Notes: generated by a model from the sequence alone, not told the origin. A DNA stretch of 64,000 nucleotides from Dromiciops gliroides (GCF_019393635.1 NC_057861.1:153653544-153717543); one strand, 5' to 3'. Positions 48,601-55,230 are shown, numbered from the stretch's first letter. Numbers and translations: made by a program.

Positions 48601-50071
48601 AGTTTCATATTGTCTGTCACTTTAAAAAAAACCTAACACTACAATTTTTTTAACCCAAAGGTTGCTACCAGTACAAGAGAATTTCCTGCTTAAATTCCAG
48701 GTATATCATTTTTTAAATTGTTTTTGTCTTGTTATAGGTGAAATTTGTAGAGTTTTCAAATAAAAGATATTAACATGCCCAGCAGTAGTACAATAATCTC
48801 TAGCATTTCACTGTAATCCTTAATCTAACATTTTCCTTCTTTTCTAGGGAGTCAAAATGTGTGGGAAAGAGTTCAATAAAGCTTTTGAGTTATATGATCA
48901 GGTAACTTGTCTTTACTATTTCTTTGATTGTTGAAAAACATTTTGAAAACGTCTGTTAGGAAACAATCAGTGGTTCACAGATTAAAAGGTATAATATAAA
49001 GAATAGACAGGCCACCACCTATTCTTCATTAATCACGGGTTTCTTATTCTAGTCCTTTGTTGTTTTTCACATTTCCTTCCTTCCCCTTTGTCAATACTCT
49101 CTGGGTCTTGTAGGGCTAGCTCTTCCACTAGCACTTCAGAATTGACATTCTGAACAAATCACTTAAATGCACCTGTCAGTTTTATATTTGTTCTACCTCC
49201 CATACTGACCTCATGGGGCTATAGATTTCAATCGTCTTGGTAAACCTTAGCTAATTTTATTGTGGGTAATCTGAAGTTGACTGTATTTTTGCTTCTCCCC
49301 CCCTCTTTTAGGATGGCAACGGATACATAGATGAACATGAATTAGATGCTTTACTGAAAGATCTCTGTGAAAAGAATAAGCAGGTAATTTATCCACTAAT
49401 TAGTCTGGCTCATTAAAGAGACTTCTTCAAGTCCGCTCAGTTAAAATAAAGCACCAAGATGCAATTGCTAGATAAACCTTATTACTAGAAATATATTTAC
49501 AAATTTGGAGATGAGTCCCCAAAGTACATTTCTATTCTAATGTATTGAACTGTTGCTCTAAACCAAATGAGTTCATTAATAGTTTACTACAGTGGTCTTC
49601 CAAGAACCCGTCCTCAGTGTCTGTTATCCCAGAGACCCTTTCAGAGGGTCTACAAAGTCAAAACTATATTCAACTAATATGATAATTATAGATAGATATA
49701 ACCTAAAAAGCAAAAGCTCAATAACTGAAGCCTCAATAATTTTTTTTAATGTTGAGAAATAAGTTGAAAAAGTTTGAGAATGACTGATTTGGGGAAATAG
49801 TTCTTGTTATTTCTATTTATAGAAGGATGGAGTATAATTTCTTTTCAAAAGGACTGGTGTTAAGGAAAAAAAATAAAAGGTTGGCTTCACTTTTCTTTAA
49901 CTTCCTGGGTTTGGGGGATTATGTGGATTGATAAAGAAGTATGTGTTCCCTGAACAGGATCTGGATGTTAACAACATTTCAACATACAAAAAAAGCATCA
50001 TGGCTCTGTCGGATGGTGGCAAGCTGTACCGAACAGACCTGGCTCTCATCCTCTGTGCTGGTGATAACTAG
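14040..50071 (+). CDS. CALB1: Calbindin-D28k gene (11 coding exons, 261 aa)
   Basis: Cytosolic EF-hand calcium buffer and sensor of neurons, kidney distal tubule and other calcium-handling cells (family knowledge). The joined exons give exactly 261 codons plus TAG, the standard CALB1 length, with every intron GT-AG. Six EF-hands can be read. Loops at residues 24-35, 111-122, 155-166 and 199-210 keep Asp at position 1 and Glu at position 12. EF2 (about 66-77) and EF6 (about 240-251) lack the position-1 Asp and are degenerate, as in the family. The start ATG has A at -3 and G at +4. Differences from human, recalled from memory, are conservative: Ala8, Val25, Asp53, Asn68, Gln105, Phe138, His209 and Ser237. 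No frame damage is visible, so the gene looks functional. The listed span includes introns; exons are given separately. Confidence 0.97.
14696..14772 (+). CDS. CALB1: CALB1 coding exon 2 (residues 27-52)
   Basis: Follows acceptor TTTGCAG and ends before donor GTAGGT. It completes the EF1 loop (Ser28, Gly29, Tyr30, Glu35) and the exit helix [17 protein letters not shown]. Exons 1 and 2 together make exactly 52 codons. Confidence 0.96.
14773..17580. other. CALB1: Intron 2, repeat-poor portion
   Basis: AT-rich unique sequence in which I recognise no SINE, LINE or LTR. A short TA/TG-rich tract lies at 16195-16260. It stands out because the rest of the window is dense in repeats. Confidence 0.6.
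17590..18125 (-). repeat. MIR-type CORE-SINE fragments in intron 2
   Basis: Two diverged antisense MIR copies: about 17605-17700 (recognisable by AAAACTGAGGCCT) and about 17935-18125 (TTTTACAGATAAGGAAACTG followed by an AACCAGGTCCTTTGACTC-like end). The open frame over the second copy is incidental. Confidence 0.7.
18575..18945 (-). repeat. MIR-type copy split by a SINE
   Basis: Left part about 18575-18677 and right part 18844-18945 flank a young SINE. Confidence 0.55.
18678..18843 (+). mobile_element. tRNA-derived CORE-SINE
   Basis: Full head, CORE block and A-rich tail with a C-run. Inserted in an older MIR in intron 2. Confidence 0.92.
18985..19540. repeat. MIR-type copies before exon 3
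   Basis: Sense copy at about 18985-19230. Antisense marsupial MIR variant at about 19335-19540 (ACTCCTTACACTAGTGCAGA). Confidence 0.6.
19680..19754 (+). CDS. CALB1: CALB1 coding exon 3 (residues 53-77)
   Basis: Acceptor CATTTTAG, donor GTAAGC. Encodes [20 protein letters not shown] and on to Glu77. It holds degenerate EF-hand 2, in which loop position 1 is Gly66 rather than Asp, as in the family. Residue 53 is Asp (Glu in human, from memory). Confidence 0.96.
19940..20080 (-). repeat. MIR-type copy
   Basis: GGATCATAGAATTAGAAGGA followed by TTTACAAATGAAGAG. Antisense and diverged. 20100-21280 (intron 3) shows nothing else recognisable. Confidence 0.6.
21310..21380 (+). repeat. TTG/TGG/TG simple repeat
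   Basis: Compound low-complexity tract, TTG then TGG then TGTG. Confidence 0.85.
21660..21880 (+). repeat. MIR/THER1-type CORE-SINE
   Basis: Head AGCAGCTAGGTGATGAGG, tail with GGATCAAATGAGATCACACA. Confidence 0.75.
21886..22140 (+). mobile_element. Mar-1-type CORE-SINE
   Basis: tRNA-like head, CORE block and BovB-like tail (GAAATGGCAAACTACTCAAG, then GACATGACTGAAACAACTCA). Confidence 0.85.
22361..22510 (+). mobile_element. tRNA-derived CORE-SINE
   Basis: Full-length copy with A-tail in intron 3. Confidence 0.92.
22640..23080 (-). repeat. L2 fragments with TATG tract
   Basis: AATGCCTACTGTGTGCCAGT near 22660, a TATG/TA tract at about 22700-22750, then antisense L2 (GCAGTAGTCTAGGAAAGAGG). 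Confidence 0.6.
23508..23905 (+). repeat. MIR-type copy interrupted by Mar-1
   Basis: Head GTGGCTCAATGGACAAAGCA. It resumes after the Mar-1 insert with GTTGGGCAAGCCATTTAACC. Confidence 0.7.
23610..23847 (-). mobile_element. Mar-1-type CORE-SINE, antisense
   Basis: BovB-like tail reversed (TCATGTCCAACTCTTCATGA), CORE block reversed, head reversed (GTGCCATCTAGCTGCTCC). Nested in a MIR. Confidence 0.88.
23919..24066 (+). mobile_element. tRNA-derived CORE-SINE
   Basis: Flanked by a 13-bp duplication, AAACAAGAAAATG. Confidence 0.93.
24130..24470 (-). repeat. L2 LINE 3' end, antisense
   Basis: CAAGCATTTATTAAGCACTT, ATGCCAGGCTCTGTGCTAGG and downstream L2 segments in order. Confidence 0.8.
24911..25140 (-). 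mobile_element. Mar-1-type CORE-SINE, antisense
   Basis: TTGTGTCCAACTCTTCATGA through to the head end CCACTGTGCCACCT. Confidence 0.88.
25145..25260 (+). repeat. TATG/TACA-rich simple repeat
   Basis: Imperfect ATGTATAC-type tract directly after the Mar-1. Confidence 0.8.
25600..26235 (-). repeat. L2 LINE fragment, antisense
   Basis: CTACTATGTGCCAGGCACTA, CTTCAAGGAGCTTATATTCC, then internal L2 segments ending near GAATGGAGGCAGGAGGACC. It appears to continue beyond the MIR at 26243-26500. Confidence 0.75.
26243..26500 (+). mobile_element. THER1/MIR-type CORE-SINE
   Basis: Complete older CORE-SINE with tail GCACTTAGCATAGTACCTGA and AATAAATGCATATTCC, inserted in an L2. Confidence 0.8.
26505..27740 (-). 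repeat. L2 LINE fragments, antisense
   Basis: Two overlapping-type L2 segments: 26505-26755, and 26760-27740 starting at GTGCTTACTATGTGAAGAAC. Long and diverged, without open frames of note. Confidence 0.6.
27745..28960 (+). repeat. MIR-type copies
   Basis: Sense copies at about 27745-27960 and 28735-28960, and a short antisense piece at 28530-28600 (AGAATCATAGAATGTCAAAT). 27960-28520 shows nothing recognisable. Confidence 0.65.
29060..30080 (-). repeat. L1 LINE ORF2 tail and 3' region, antisense
   Basis: The reverse strand reads the L1 ORF2 C-terminal stretch (GCAGATGCCCATCAGTTAAA, then a segment like the TMEYY/NDE region). This gives antisense phrases such as TTGCTTATTTCATTTAGTAT. Old and decayed. 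Confidence 0.7.
30690..31785 (+). repeat. L2 LINE reverse-transcriptase region with SINE insert
   Basis: Decayed L2 coding region. After the SINE, 30980-31060 translates to LDLSAAF-like residues of the RT domain, followed by L2 3' segments (CTAAAGCACAGGTCTGACCA) near 31700. Confidence 0.8.
30798..30956 (+). mobile_element. tRNA-derived CORE-SINE
   Basis: Nested in L2, with a perfect 14-bp duplication AATTACCAGAACTG at 30784-30797 and 30957-30970. Confidence 0.95.
31845..31965 (+). repeat. TATG/TGTA simple repeat
   Basis: Imperfect TATATG/TGTGTA tract. Confidence 0.85.
32392..32930 (-). mobile_element. Fossil solo LTR (class I-like), approximate right end
   Basis: The minus strand shows LTR signals in the right order: a TATA box in GGTATAAATACC, then a polyadenylation-type CAATAAA, then a U5-like stretch ending at CA by 32392. 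No internal region is seen beside it. Old; the upstream (U3) boundary near 32900-32930 is uncertain and no target duplication was found. Confidence 0.6.
33125..33500 (-). repeat. L2 LINE 3' end, antisense
   Basis: CACCTACTATGTGCCAAGCA and following L2 segments (AGGGAGAATGTTCCAGAGAT). A MIR-like antisense piece follows at about 33680-33830. Confidence 0.75.
34152..34299 (+). mobile_element. tRNA-derived CORE-SINE
   Basis: Full-length copy with A-tail. 33840-34140 and 34320-34800 show nothing recognisable. Confidence 0.92.
34843..34999 (+). mobile_element. tRNA-derived CORE-SINE
   Basis: 10-bp duplication AGAAATTAAG on both sides. The tail is a GAAA-type repeat. Confidence 0.93.
35240..35425 (-). 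repeat. MIR-type copy
   Basis: CCCATTTTACAGATGAGGAA preceded by a CTCACAACAATCCTATGAAG segment. Confidence 0.75.
35429..35575 (-). mobile_element. tRNA-derived CORE-SINE, antisense
   Basis: Reverse of CORE block and head, ending CCATCTAGCTGCCCC. A (CA)n tract lies beside it at 35576-35600. Confidence 0.88.
35650..36100 (-). repeat. L2 LINE 3' region, antisense
   Basis: ACTGGGAATACAAAGGAAGG, GTATTCCAGGCATGGAGGAC and GAGTGTGTGGAGGGGAGTAA in consensus order. Confidence 0.8.
36280..36800 (-). repeat. L1-like ORF2 tail fragment, antisense
   Basis: Antisense L1-type phrases (ATGTTCAATGCTGCTATGAA, then CCAGGGTATATTCCAACC). Strongly diverged. Confidence 0.5.
37402..37551 (+). mobile_element. tRNA-derived CORE-SINE
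   Basis: 14-bp duplication AAGAATCAGTTCAG at 37388-37401 and 37552-37565. Confidence 0.95.
37725..37875 (+). mobile_element. tRNA-derived CORE-SINE
   Basis: 13-bp duplication AGAGAAAGGATCA at 37712-37724 and 37876-37888. Confidence 0.95.
38080..38530 (-). repeat. L2 LINE fragment, antisense
   Basis: Diverged L2 (AAGGACTTAAAAGTTTACTG, TAATAGGGAGTCATGGACAA). 38540-39345 shows no recognised repeat. Confidence 0.6.
39350..39508 (-). mobile_element. tRNA-derived CORE-SINE, antisense
   Basis: Reverse of the SINE. The head end (CACCTA-CTGCCCC) is present twice in tandem at 39478-39508, a small duplication. Confidence 0.85.
40340..40960 (+). repeat. MIR-type copies around exon 4
   Basis: Sense copies at about 40340-40495 and 40735-40960 flank coding exon 4 (40561-40644). 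39510-40340 shows nothing recognisable. Confidence 0.6.
40561..40644 (+). CDS. CALB1: CALB1 coding exon 4 (residues 78-105)
   Basis: Acceptor CTTTTACAG, donor GTACTG. Encodes [20 protein letters not shown] followed by KSCEEFMQ, the linker and entering helix of EF-hand 3. It lies 20.8 kb from exon 3. The last residue is Gln where human has Lys (from memory). Confidence 0.96.
41004..41060 (+). CDS. CALB1: CALB1 coding exon 5 (residues 106-124)
   Basis: Acceptor TGTTTTCAG, donor GTAAGT. Encodes [19 protein letters not shown]. It contains the complete EF-hand 3 loop, Asp111 to Glu122, with all usual ligands. Confidence 0.96.
41190..41335 (+). mobile_element. hAT-type non-autonomous element (GTCCATGG family)
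   Basis: Starts CAGGGATTCCTAGCCTGGGA and carries the family phrase GTAGGCTTCACCAGACTG. The right end is decayed. Confidence 0.55.
41985..42272 (+). repeat. L1 LINE 3' UTR
   Basis: Marsupial L1 3' end: CAATGACCAACCAGGATTCC, TTTGTTACAAGGGTTTTGT, a G-rich segment and an A-tail. 5'-truncated, in intron 5. Confidence 0.8.
42440..42895 (+). repeat. L2 LINE 3' end with TATG microsatellite
   Basis: Sense L2 (ATGCCTGGAATGCAGTCCTT, CATGAGGGTAGGGACTGG, CCAGCACAGGTCCCAGTA), interrupted by a (TATATG)n tract at 42633-42740. Confidence 0.8.
42633..42740 (+). repeat. TATATG/TATG microsatellite
   Basis: About 108 bp of alternating TA and TG units. Confidence 0.93.
42900..43080 (-). repeat. MIR-type copy
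   Basis: GATTATAGATTTTGAGCTAG, AAGATAAGGAAACTGGGGCT, antisense. Confidence 0.75.
43297..43525 (+). mobile_element. Mar-1-type CORE-SINE
   Basis: Head, shortened CORE and BovB-like tail. Flanked by AA(A/G)ATCTGTT duplications. Confidence 0.85.
43659..43708 (+). repeat. (GA)n microsatellite
   Basis: GAGA/GGGA tract of about 50 bp. 43710-44920 shows nothing else recognisable. Confidence 0.92.
44930..45130 (-). repeat. MIR-type copy before exon 6
   Basis: CATAGAATTATAGATATATA, CATAAGGAAACTGAGGCCAT, antisense; ends about 225 bases before exon 6. Confidence 0.7.
45356..45433 (+). CDS. CALB1: CALB1 coding exon 6 (residues 125-150)
   Basis: Acceptor TTCTTAACAG, donor GTAAGA. Encodes [20 protein letters not shown] then EYTDLM, the helix linking EF3 to EF4. 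Phe138 replaces the Val of human CALB1 (from memory). Confidence 0.95.
45630..45835 (+). mobile_element. hAT-type non-autonomous element
   Basis: Inverted ends CAGGAATTCTTATCC and, reversed, CAGGACTTTTTATACC. Internal AAGGGTCCATAAGCTTTA phrase. The flanking duplication is weak. 45840-46880 shows nothing recognisable. Confidence 0.7.
46890..47280 (+). repeat. L2 LINE 3' end
   Basis: CATCTCCACCTGTTGAAATC, CTAGATTGTATGCTCCTAAT and a 3' end at AATAAATGTGAACTGAAGC. Confidence 0.75.
47317..47519 (+). mobile_element. hAT-type non-autonomous element
   Basis: Ends CAAGGAGTTCTTAACC and, reversed, CAGGCTATCTTAACC. Internal CAGAAAGGTTCACCAGAT phrase of the same family. Confidence 0.7.
47964..48150 (+). 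mobile_element. hAT-type non-autonomous element, diverged
   Basis: CAAAAGTTTTTAACCTGGAT start and GGGATCCATAAGCTCTACCA phrase. Boundaries approximate. A MIR-like piece follows to about 48310. Confidence 0.6.
48520..48575 (+). CDS. CALB1: CALB1 coding exon 7 (residues 151-169)
   Basis: Acceptor TGTCTTTCAG, donor GTAAGT. Encodes [18 protein letters not shown] and the first two bases of Arg169. It carries the full EF-hand 4 loop, Asp155 to Glu166. Confidence 0.96.
48661..48700 (+). CDS. CALB1: CALB1 coding exon 8 (residues 169-182)
   Basis: A short 40-base exon after acceptor AACCCAAAG and before donor GTATAT. Encodes (R)[13 protein letters not shown], closely matching the family linker. Only 85 bases of intron separate it from exon 7. 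Confidence 0.95.
48848..48901 (+). CDS. CALB1: CALB1 coding exon 9 (residues 183-200)
   Basis: Acceptor TTTTCTAG, donor GTAACT. Encodes [18 protein letters not shown], the entering helix and first residues of EF-hand 5. Confidence 0.95.
49312..49383 (+). CDS. CALB1: CALB1 coding exon 10 (residues 201-224)
   Basis: Acceptor CTCTTTTAG, donor GTAATT. Encodes [20 protein letters not shown] then KNKQ. It completes the EF-hand 5 loop (Asp199 to Glu210). His209 at loop position 11 is Asn in human (from memory). Confidence 0.96.
49590..49783. mobile_element. MER5-like hAT element in intron 10
   Basis: Ends CAGTGGTCTTCCAAGAAC and, reversed, CAGTCATTCTCAAACTTTTT. Internal GAGACCCTTTCAGAGGGTCT as in MER5/Charlie elements. 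Confidence 0.65.
49958..50071 (+). CDS. CALB1: CALB1 coding exon 11 (residues 225-261, stop)
   Basis: Acceptor CTGAACAG. Encodes [20 protein letters not shown], then [17 protein letters not shown] and TAG at 50069-50071. It contains degenerate EF-hand 6 and the conserved CALB1 C-terminus. Confidence 0.97.
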   Translation, partial: DLDVNNISTYKKSIMALSDGGKLYRTDLALILCAGDN

Positions 50072-50335
50072 AGACCCACAATTATATCCACTCACTAGTG
50101 ATACATTGTATCTATACAATAACTGTGCACTATAAGGGAGTAGGCTGTACTTTCTTTTATATCTGTAAATTTACCTGCATATAGATGATTATCCAGGATG
50201 TGTGGCACATTCTTTTCAGTTTGTTTCTATACTGTTTGTAATGTACAGTTTTTGTAACTCTATGATCAATCGATAAGAAGAATGTCTCTGTCTAGGTCAG
50301 TCTGTAAATTCAATAAAGAACCACCTAAAATTGAT
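50072..50335 (+). other. CALB1: CALB1 3' UTR, proximal form
   Basis: AT-rich unique sequence after the stop with an AATAAA at 50312-50317, giving a plausible proximal cleavage site near 50335. Further AATAAA hexamers at 50699-50704 and 52110-52115 allow longer forms. The family often has a 3' UTR of more than 1 kb (from memory), so a distal end is likely too. Confidence 0.6.
50312..50317 (+). promoter_or_regulatory. CALB1: Polyadenylation signal AATAAA
   Basis: Canonical hexamer 241 bases after the CALB1 stop. Confidence 0.6.
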
Positions 50336-50709
50336 CTTGCTTTCTGAAATATAGCTGGACAAGATTTCAAAAAGGAAAAAATGCTGCTTAGGGCTCTTCT
50401 GTGAAAATTATCCTCTGTCATTTCAATCCATGTTACTCCCCAATTAGAAGCATTGCATACAATGGAGCAGGCAGCCTTATTTTAGGAGGGATCATAGGTC
50501 TGACACCCAAAGCATTTATGTGCCATGAACACAGTCACAGGGAGAAGGATGCTCATTCACTGAAACATAAATATCTAGAAAAATGAATTACTTACATCTC
50601 TGTGCAGCCATAGTGAGGAAGGAGTTAATCACATCTATTCTGTGGAATAGAATCCATAACAACACTACATTTATTAAATACAATTAGCAATGAAAATCAA
50701 TAAAACAAA

Positions 50710-51065
50710 TCAATCAACCAGTAAATATTTATTAAGTACCTACTATGTGCCAGACACTGCTAAGTGCTAGAGATACAAAAAGAGGCAAAAGACAGTCACT
50801 GCCCTCCAGGAGTTCGTTGTCTACTGGTGGTGGGGGGAGCTCAGGCACTATTAGGAACTAGTGATTAGAAATTCAAAATGGGGGGCAGCTAGATGGTGCA
50901 GTAGATAAAGCACCGGCCTTGGATTCAGGAGGACCTGAGTTCAAATTCGACCTCAAACACTTGACACTTACTAGCTGTGTGAACCTGGGCAAATCACTTA
51001 ATCCTCATTGCCCCATAAAAAAAAATGCAAAATTAAAATGGTCCCTCCCACAAGGAGTTTTCCAT
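50710..51065 (-). repeat. L2 3' end in the CALB1 3' flank, split by a SINE
   Basis: TATTTATTAAGTACCTACTA, CTATGTGCCAGACACTGCTA and TGCCCTCCAGGAGTTCGTTG. It resumes after the SINE as CCACAAGGAGTTTTCC. Confidence 0.75.
50881..51028 (+). mobile_element. tRNA-derived CORE-SINE
   Basis: Full-length copy with A-tail in the possible extended CALB1 3' UTR. Confidence 0.92.
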
Positions 51066-51069
51066 CTAC

Positions 51070-52470
51070 CAGAATGTATACTCTATTTACCTTGTTCTGG
51101 AATACTCGCCAATATAAAGCTTTTTTCATCAAACTCTTGGTCCCAGTTAATTTGGTAGTGAGGTAAGAAAAGTTGGCACTTGGGTAGAAACATGGATTTG
51201 TCTCATTCTGTAAATGTAATTTCTCACCAAGCCTGCCATCAAAGATGATGAACTTAATCCATTTTCTATACTATTTTCACATGTTGCAGATTATAATTAT
51301 TCTAGTAAACTGCTGTTTTTACATCATAGTCTGTGTAACTTGTAATTAAATTTAATATACTATACCTTGGTGTCTAGTTTTCCATACTTCCTGTATTTTC
51401 TTCACCTAAAGGTGGTATCATCTTCAACAAATGTCTCTGCTGCCTCTGAAAATATTTCCTAGCTCTAACAATTATTTTACCAAGTAATCAAATTTTAATT
51501 AAAGAGTCATGTTTAAAAAAATGGTTAAATGTTAGCTTGTCAATATTCTGGTTTATGCCATGGGCTCTATATTCCATCTTGTGAAATCAGCATTCAAAAT
51601 AGTCTGAGTTCTATTTGTATATTGTGCTTAAAAAGAGTTTTAAAATACTGTTATCTGAGGGGAAGATTTATTTCCTTTCAATTACCTTATTAAAAAGATG
51701 AACGTTACTGGCAGTCTTTTACCCAGAACTGGTTTACAATATCATGTAACACTAACTGGACCAATCTCTGGTGGTTATTGTTGGACCCTAACAGCATCTG
51801 CCTTTTGATTGTCTAATCATGAGACAGATCTAAGGAAAGGATAAAGAGAGCTATTTATAGAGAAAACATAAAGGTGTGCATGCATAGAAGACAGTAAATG
51901 AAGGCTCTGGATTTCATACATCTCAGCTGATTTTTTCTTCCCTTTATCTAAATGAGGCAAAATGGGTGTGCTGTAACTCAGTGAAAGAAAGGTAGAGATC
52001 TACCAAGAGATATCATTCACCCAATTGTTTAAATGAATTGTAGATAAGCTTTGTTCTTAGTGTGTATGTGAACACACTAAATTTAGGCTGACTTTCATTA
52101 TTAAGAGCAAATAAAGGGGGGAAATGGATGTACCTTGTAGTTTTTGTTCCTTCTATAAAGTGTCTGACTTTCTATGACCGATGCAGACTAAGATGTTTTA
52201 CTACTCTAGCCCAAAAGATTTAAATGGACTAAAATCTCTACTATATGTTCATAGAGTAAATGGAGTGAAGATTTACATGAAAGAAATTTCAACAATCTGA
52301 ACTGGAAATGTCATTTCGAAACGATATATTAAAATAGTATCTTCTCCAGAATACCACAAATGGACTGTGTTTATTCCAGCTCTCAACAAAAAAAAACCTT
52401 TTGGTATTAAAAACCTCAGGTATTTCAATTGTTAAGAAAACTAGATTACTAATGTCTAATTAGTTCTCTA
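51070..52470 (+). other. Unique AT-rich 3' flank of CALB1
   Basis: About 1.4 kb without recognisable repeats, which is unusual here. It may be distal 3' UTR, ending near the AATAAA at 52110. No coding potential seen. Confidence 0.45.
52110..52115 (+). promoter_or_regulatory. CALB1: Candidate distal polyadenylation signal AATAAA
   Basis: Canonical hexamer followed by a G-rich and then GT-rich stretch (about 52116-52150), a typical downstream element. It would make a 3' UTR of about 2.1 kb including repeat insertions. Inferred only. Confidence 0.35.
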
Positions 52471-52474
52471 GGGA

Positions 52475-52830
52475 TACCAGGTGGGACAATATAGTAAAGT
52501 GGAAAGAACAAGAGACCTGGGTTCAAATCCCACCCTGGCCACTTAGTACTTCTGTAATTACAGGCAAGTAAACAAGCATTTATTAAGCACCAACTGTGTA
52601 CCAGGCACTGTGCTAAGGACTGGGGATAGAAAGGACAAAAATGGGCCCTGCCCATAAGGAGCTCACATTCTAATGGGGAAGACAACATGCAAATAACTAT
52701 TTTCAAAGTAGATATAAAGTAACTAGTAACCTTATATACAGGATCAATTGAATATAATCTCAGAGGGAAGGCAGTGACATTAATGGGAACTGGGAAAGGC
52801 TTCTTGCAGAAGGTGGGATTTTATAGCAAG
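52475..52830. repeat. MIR copy then L2 3' end
   Basis: Sense MIR at about 52475-52560 (GTTCAAATCCCACCCTGGCC). Antisense L2 at 52565-52830 (AAACAAGCATTTATTAAGCA, CTGTGCTAAGGACTGGGG), less diverged than most L2 here. Confidence 0.8.
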
Positions 52831-52920
52831 GTTAAATCAGCTTCACCCACTAGACTGGATGGCCTTCTGAGGTCCCCTGCAATTCTACTGCAATGATCCT
52901 ATGGTATTTATCCATTATAA

Positions 52921-53361
52921 CAGGGTTCTTTTTTTTTTTTGTGAGGCAATTGGGGTTAAGTGACTTGCCCAGGGTCACACAGCTAGTAAGTGTTAAGTGT
53001 CTGAGGTCAGATTTGAACTCAAGTCCTCCTGAATCCAGGGCCAGTGCTCTATCCACTGCGCCATCTAGCTGCCCCATAGCAGGGTTATTAACTTTTTCTG
53101 TTGTGGACCCTTTTGGCACTCCAGTGAAACCAATGGACTCTTCAGAGTAATGTTTATTACTCTATTTTTTTTCATTTCTATTTTTTTTTTAATTTCTAGT
53201 TGAAGTAAATGTTAAATTTCAGTTATAATTTAGTGAAAATAACGATGTCATATTTTTTCCCATCCAAGTTCACAAATCTTCTGAAATCTATATAGATACC
53301 CCTACCATGGGGTGGGGGGTTGGGGAGAAGGGGATGTTGATGGGCCCCAGATTAAGAACAG
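52921..53361 (+). mobile_element. hAT-type element split by a SINE
   Basis: Starts CAGGGTT at 52921, resumes at 53080 after the SINE, and ends at a reversed repeat (ATTAAGAACAG). Internal TCCATGG-like family phrases. Confidence 0.6.
52928..53078 (-). mobile_element. tRNA-derived CORE-SINE, antisense
   Basis: T-run, CORE reversed, head reversed. A(A/G)CAGGGTT duplication on both sides. Confidence 0.93.
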
Positions 53362-53835
53362 CTCTATCATAGACTACTCTATAGGAAATTCAAGCAATAT
53401 TGTAAATTTTAAGTGATTCAGTATTCCAAATGGTCCAACACAGCAAGATGTGATGTCAACACCAACTACTTAATATAAGAGAATCATTTCTCTATTTATG
53501 AGCTTATCAACTCTGTGGATTGGCCATAATAACCTCCTCCCCTCCACTGCAAATTTGCATCCAGATTAATACTAGCACTAAATCTGAGGCTTTAGAAGTT
53601 AGGACAGACACAAAGGGAATTAATATCTGAGTATGTGTGCTCATGTCTCCATGTTGTCTCAATGCCTGCATACCTCTGACTTGTATTCTAAGAAATCAAA
53701 TTTAAATGAATTTTTTAAAAATTCTACTACTCTTCTGTATTATTCAAAGCTCTGTCCCCATGATTAGCAGGGAAAATCAAAATGTAACTATATACCTAAT
53801 ATAAAAGATTGCCAGACATATGTGTGTGGATATGT

Positions 53836-53836
<1 letters not shown>

Positions 53837-53879
<43 letters not shown>
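53837..53879 (+). repeat. (CA)n microsatellite
   Basis: Perfect CA array of about 21 units. 53370-53830 shows nothing recognisable. Confidence 0.95.
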
Positions 53880-53882
<3 letters not shown>

Positions 53883-54039
53883 CAAACACATATAAACACA
53901 CATACAATTGCTTTAGAGTGGCCTGAGATGAAACGAAATTTGTTGATTATAAATAATGTCCTAGTAACCTTATTTTTCTACCCATCACTTCCTTTAAAAA
54001 AAATTAAAACAACTACTAGTATATTTTAAAAAAACATGG

Positions 54040-54207
54040 GGGGGGCAGCTAGGTGGCACAGTGGATAAAGCACCAGCCCTGGATTCAGGAGGACCTGAGT
54101 TCAAATCCAGCCTCAGACACTTGACACTTACTAGCTGTGTGAACCTGAGCAAATCACTTAACCCTCATTGCCCAGCAAAAACAAAACAAAACAAAAAAAA
54201 AAAAAAA
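54040..54207 (+). mobile_element. tRNA-derived CORE-SINE
   Basis: Full-length copy with AAAAC-repeat and A-tail. AAACATG on both sides. Confidence 0.92.
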
Positions 54208-54738
54208 ACAAACATGATGAGATCTGGATTTTCCTCACATTTATCTCCTATTCACATTAGGAAGATTCAATACTAACCAATCATAAGCAGAAATGAGCTA
54301 ATGAACCTGTTGTTCACCACTACCTAGGAAGGAATGCCTAATAGATCTTCTTTCATCCAACAAAAACAAAAGTAATGAGACAATTAGATGTCTAGAAATG
54401 GAAGTATTTTTTCTATTTTAACCCCCAAAATGCTAAAATCTGCTGATATAATTTAAAAATTCAAGATAAAATCATTGGAGATTTACTTTTAAAGAGTAAA
54501 AATTAAAGTAAGTAGCCAATATTTTAAGATAACGGATTTTTAAAAAATTTCTCTGGATGGACCATATAGGGGTTTTGTCATCTACTATGAAGACTCATCA
54601 TTTAGAATAGTTTTATGAAGACCAGAAATAATAAGAATGCAAGTTTCTCCTCCCTTTTGAAATAGCTACATGGTATCATTTTCTACCTATTCAAAGCTTA
54701 CCTGTGAAATTCCTAAAGTTAGTTGATTGATAGGACTT

Positions 54739-54979
54739 AGTTCAGTAATTTTTTTTCAATCAGATCCAACTGTTCATAACCCCACTTGGGGTTTTCTTGG
54801 TAAAGATATTAAAGTGGTTTGCCATTTCCTTCTCCGGATCATTCTGCAAATGAGGAAACTGAGGCAAACAGAAGTAAGTAACTCGCTAAGTCACACAGCT
54901 AGTAAGTGTTTGAGGTCAGATTTGAACTCAGGTCTTCCTGATTCCAGGTCTGGTGCTCTATATACTGCACCACTTATCT
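54739..54979 (-). mobile_element. Mar-1-type CORE-SINE, antisense
   Basis: CAGATCCAACTGTTCATAAC, CTGCAAATGAGGAAACTGAG, head reversed. 54210-54730 shows nothing recognisable. Confidence 0.86.
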
Positions 54980-55230
54980 AATATTATAAATCAGGAGAAA
55001 TTGGCTTCTGGAATTACTTAAATAAATCACACAGCTGAATCATATGAATATACTCAGCCTATTTCTAAAGAATCCAAAGGCACACAAATAACAATAACAC
55101 CTAGAAAGTACACTGAACAACCTTGTGCAAAAGAAATGTAGACAGGGAAGAGGCACTCTTTACATGTAAATGGAATTCTGGTATTAGGAAATAGACATAG
55201 CAGTGAGGAATGAAAGCTGTTGCTAGAATT

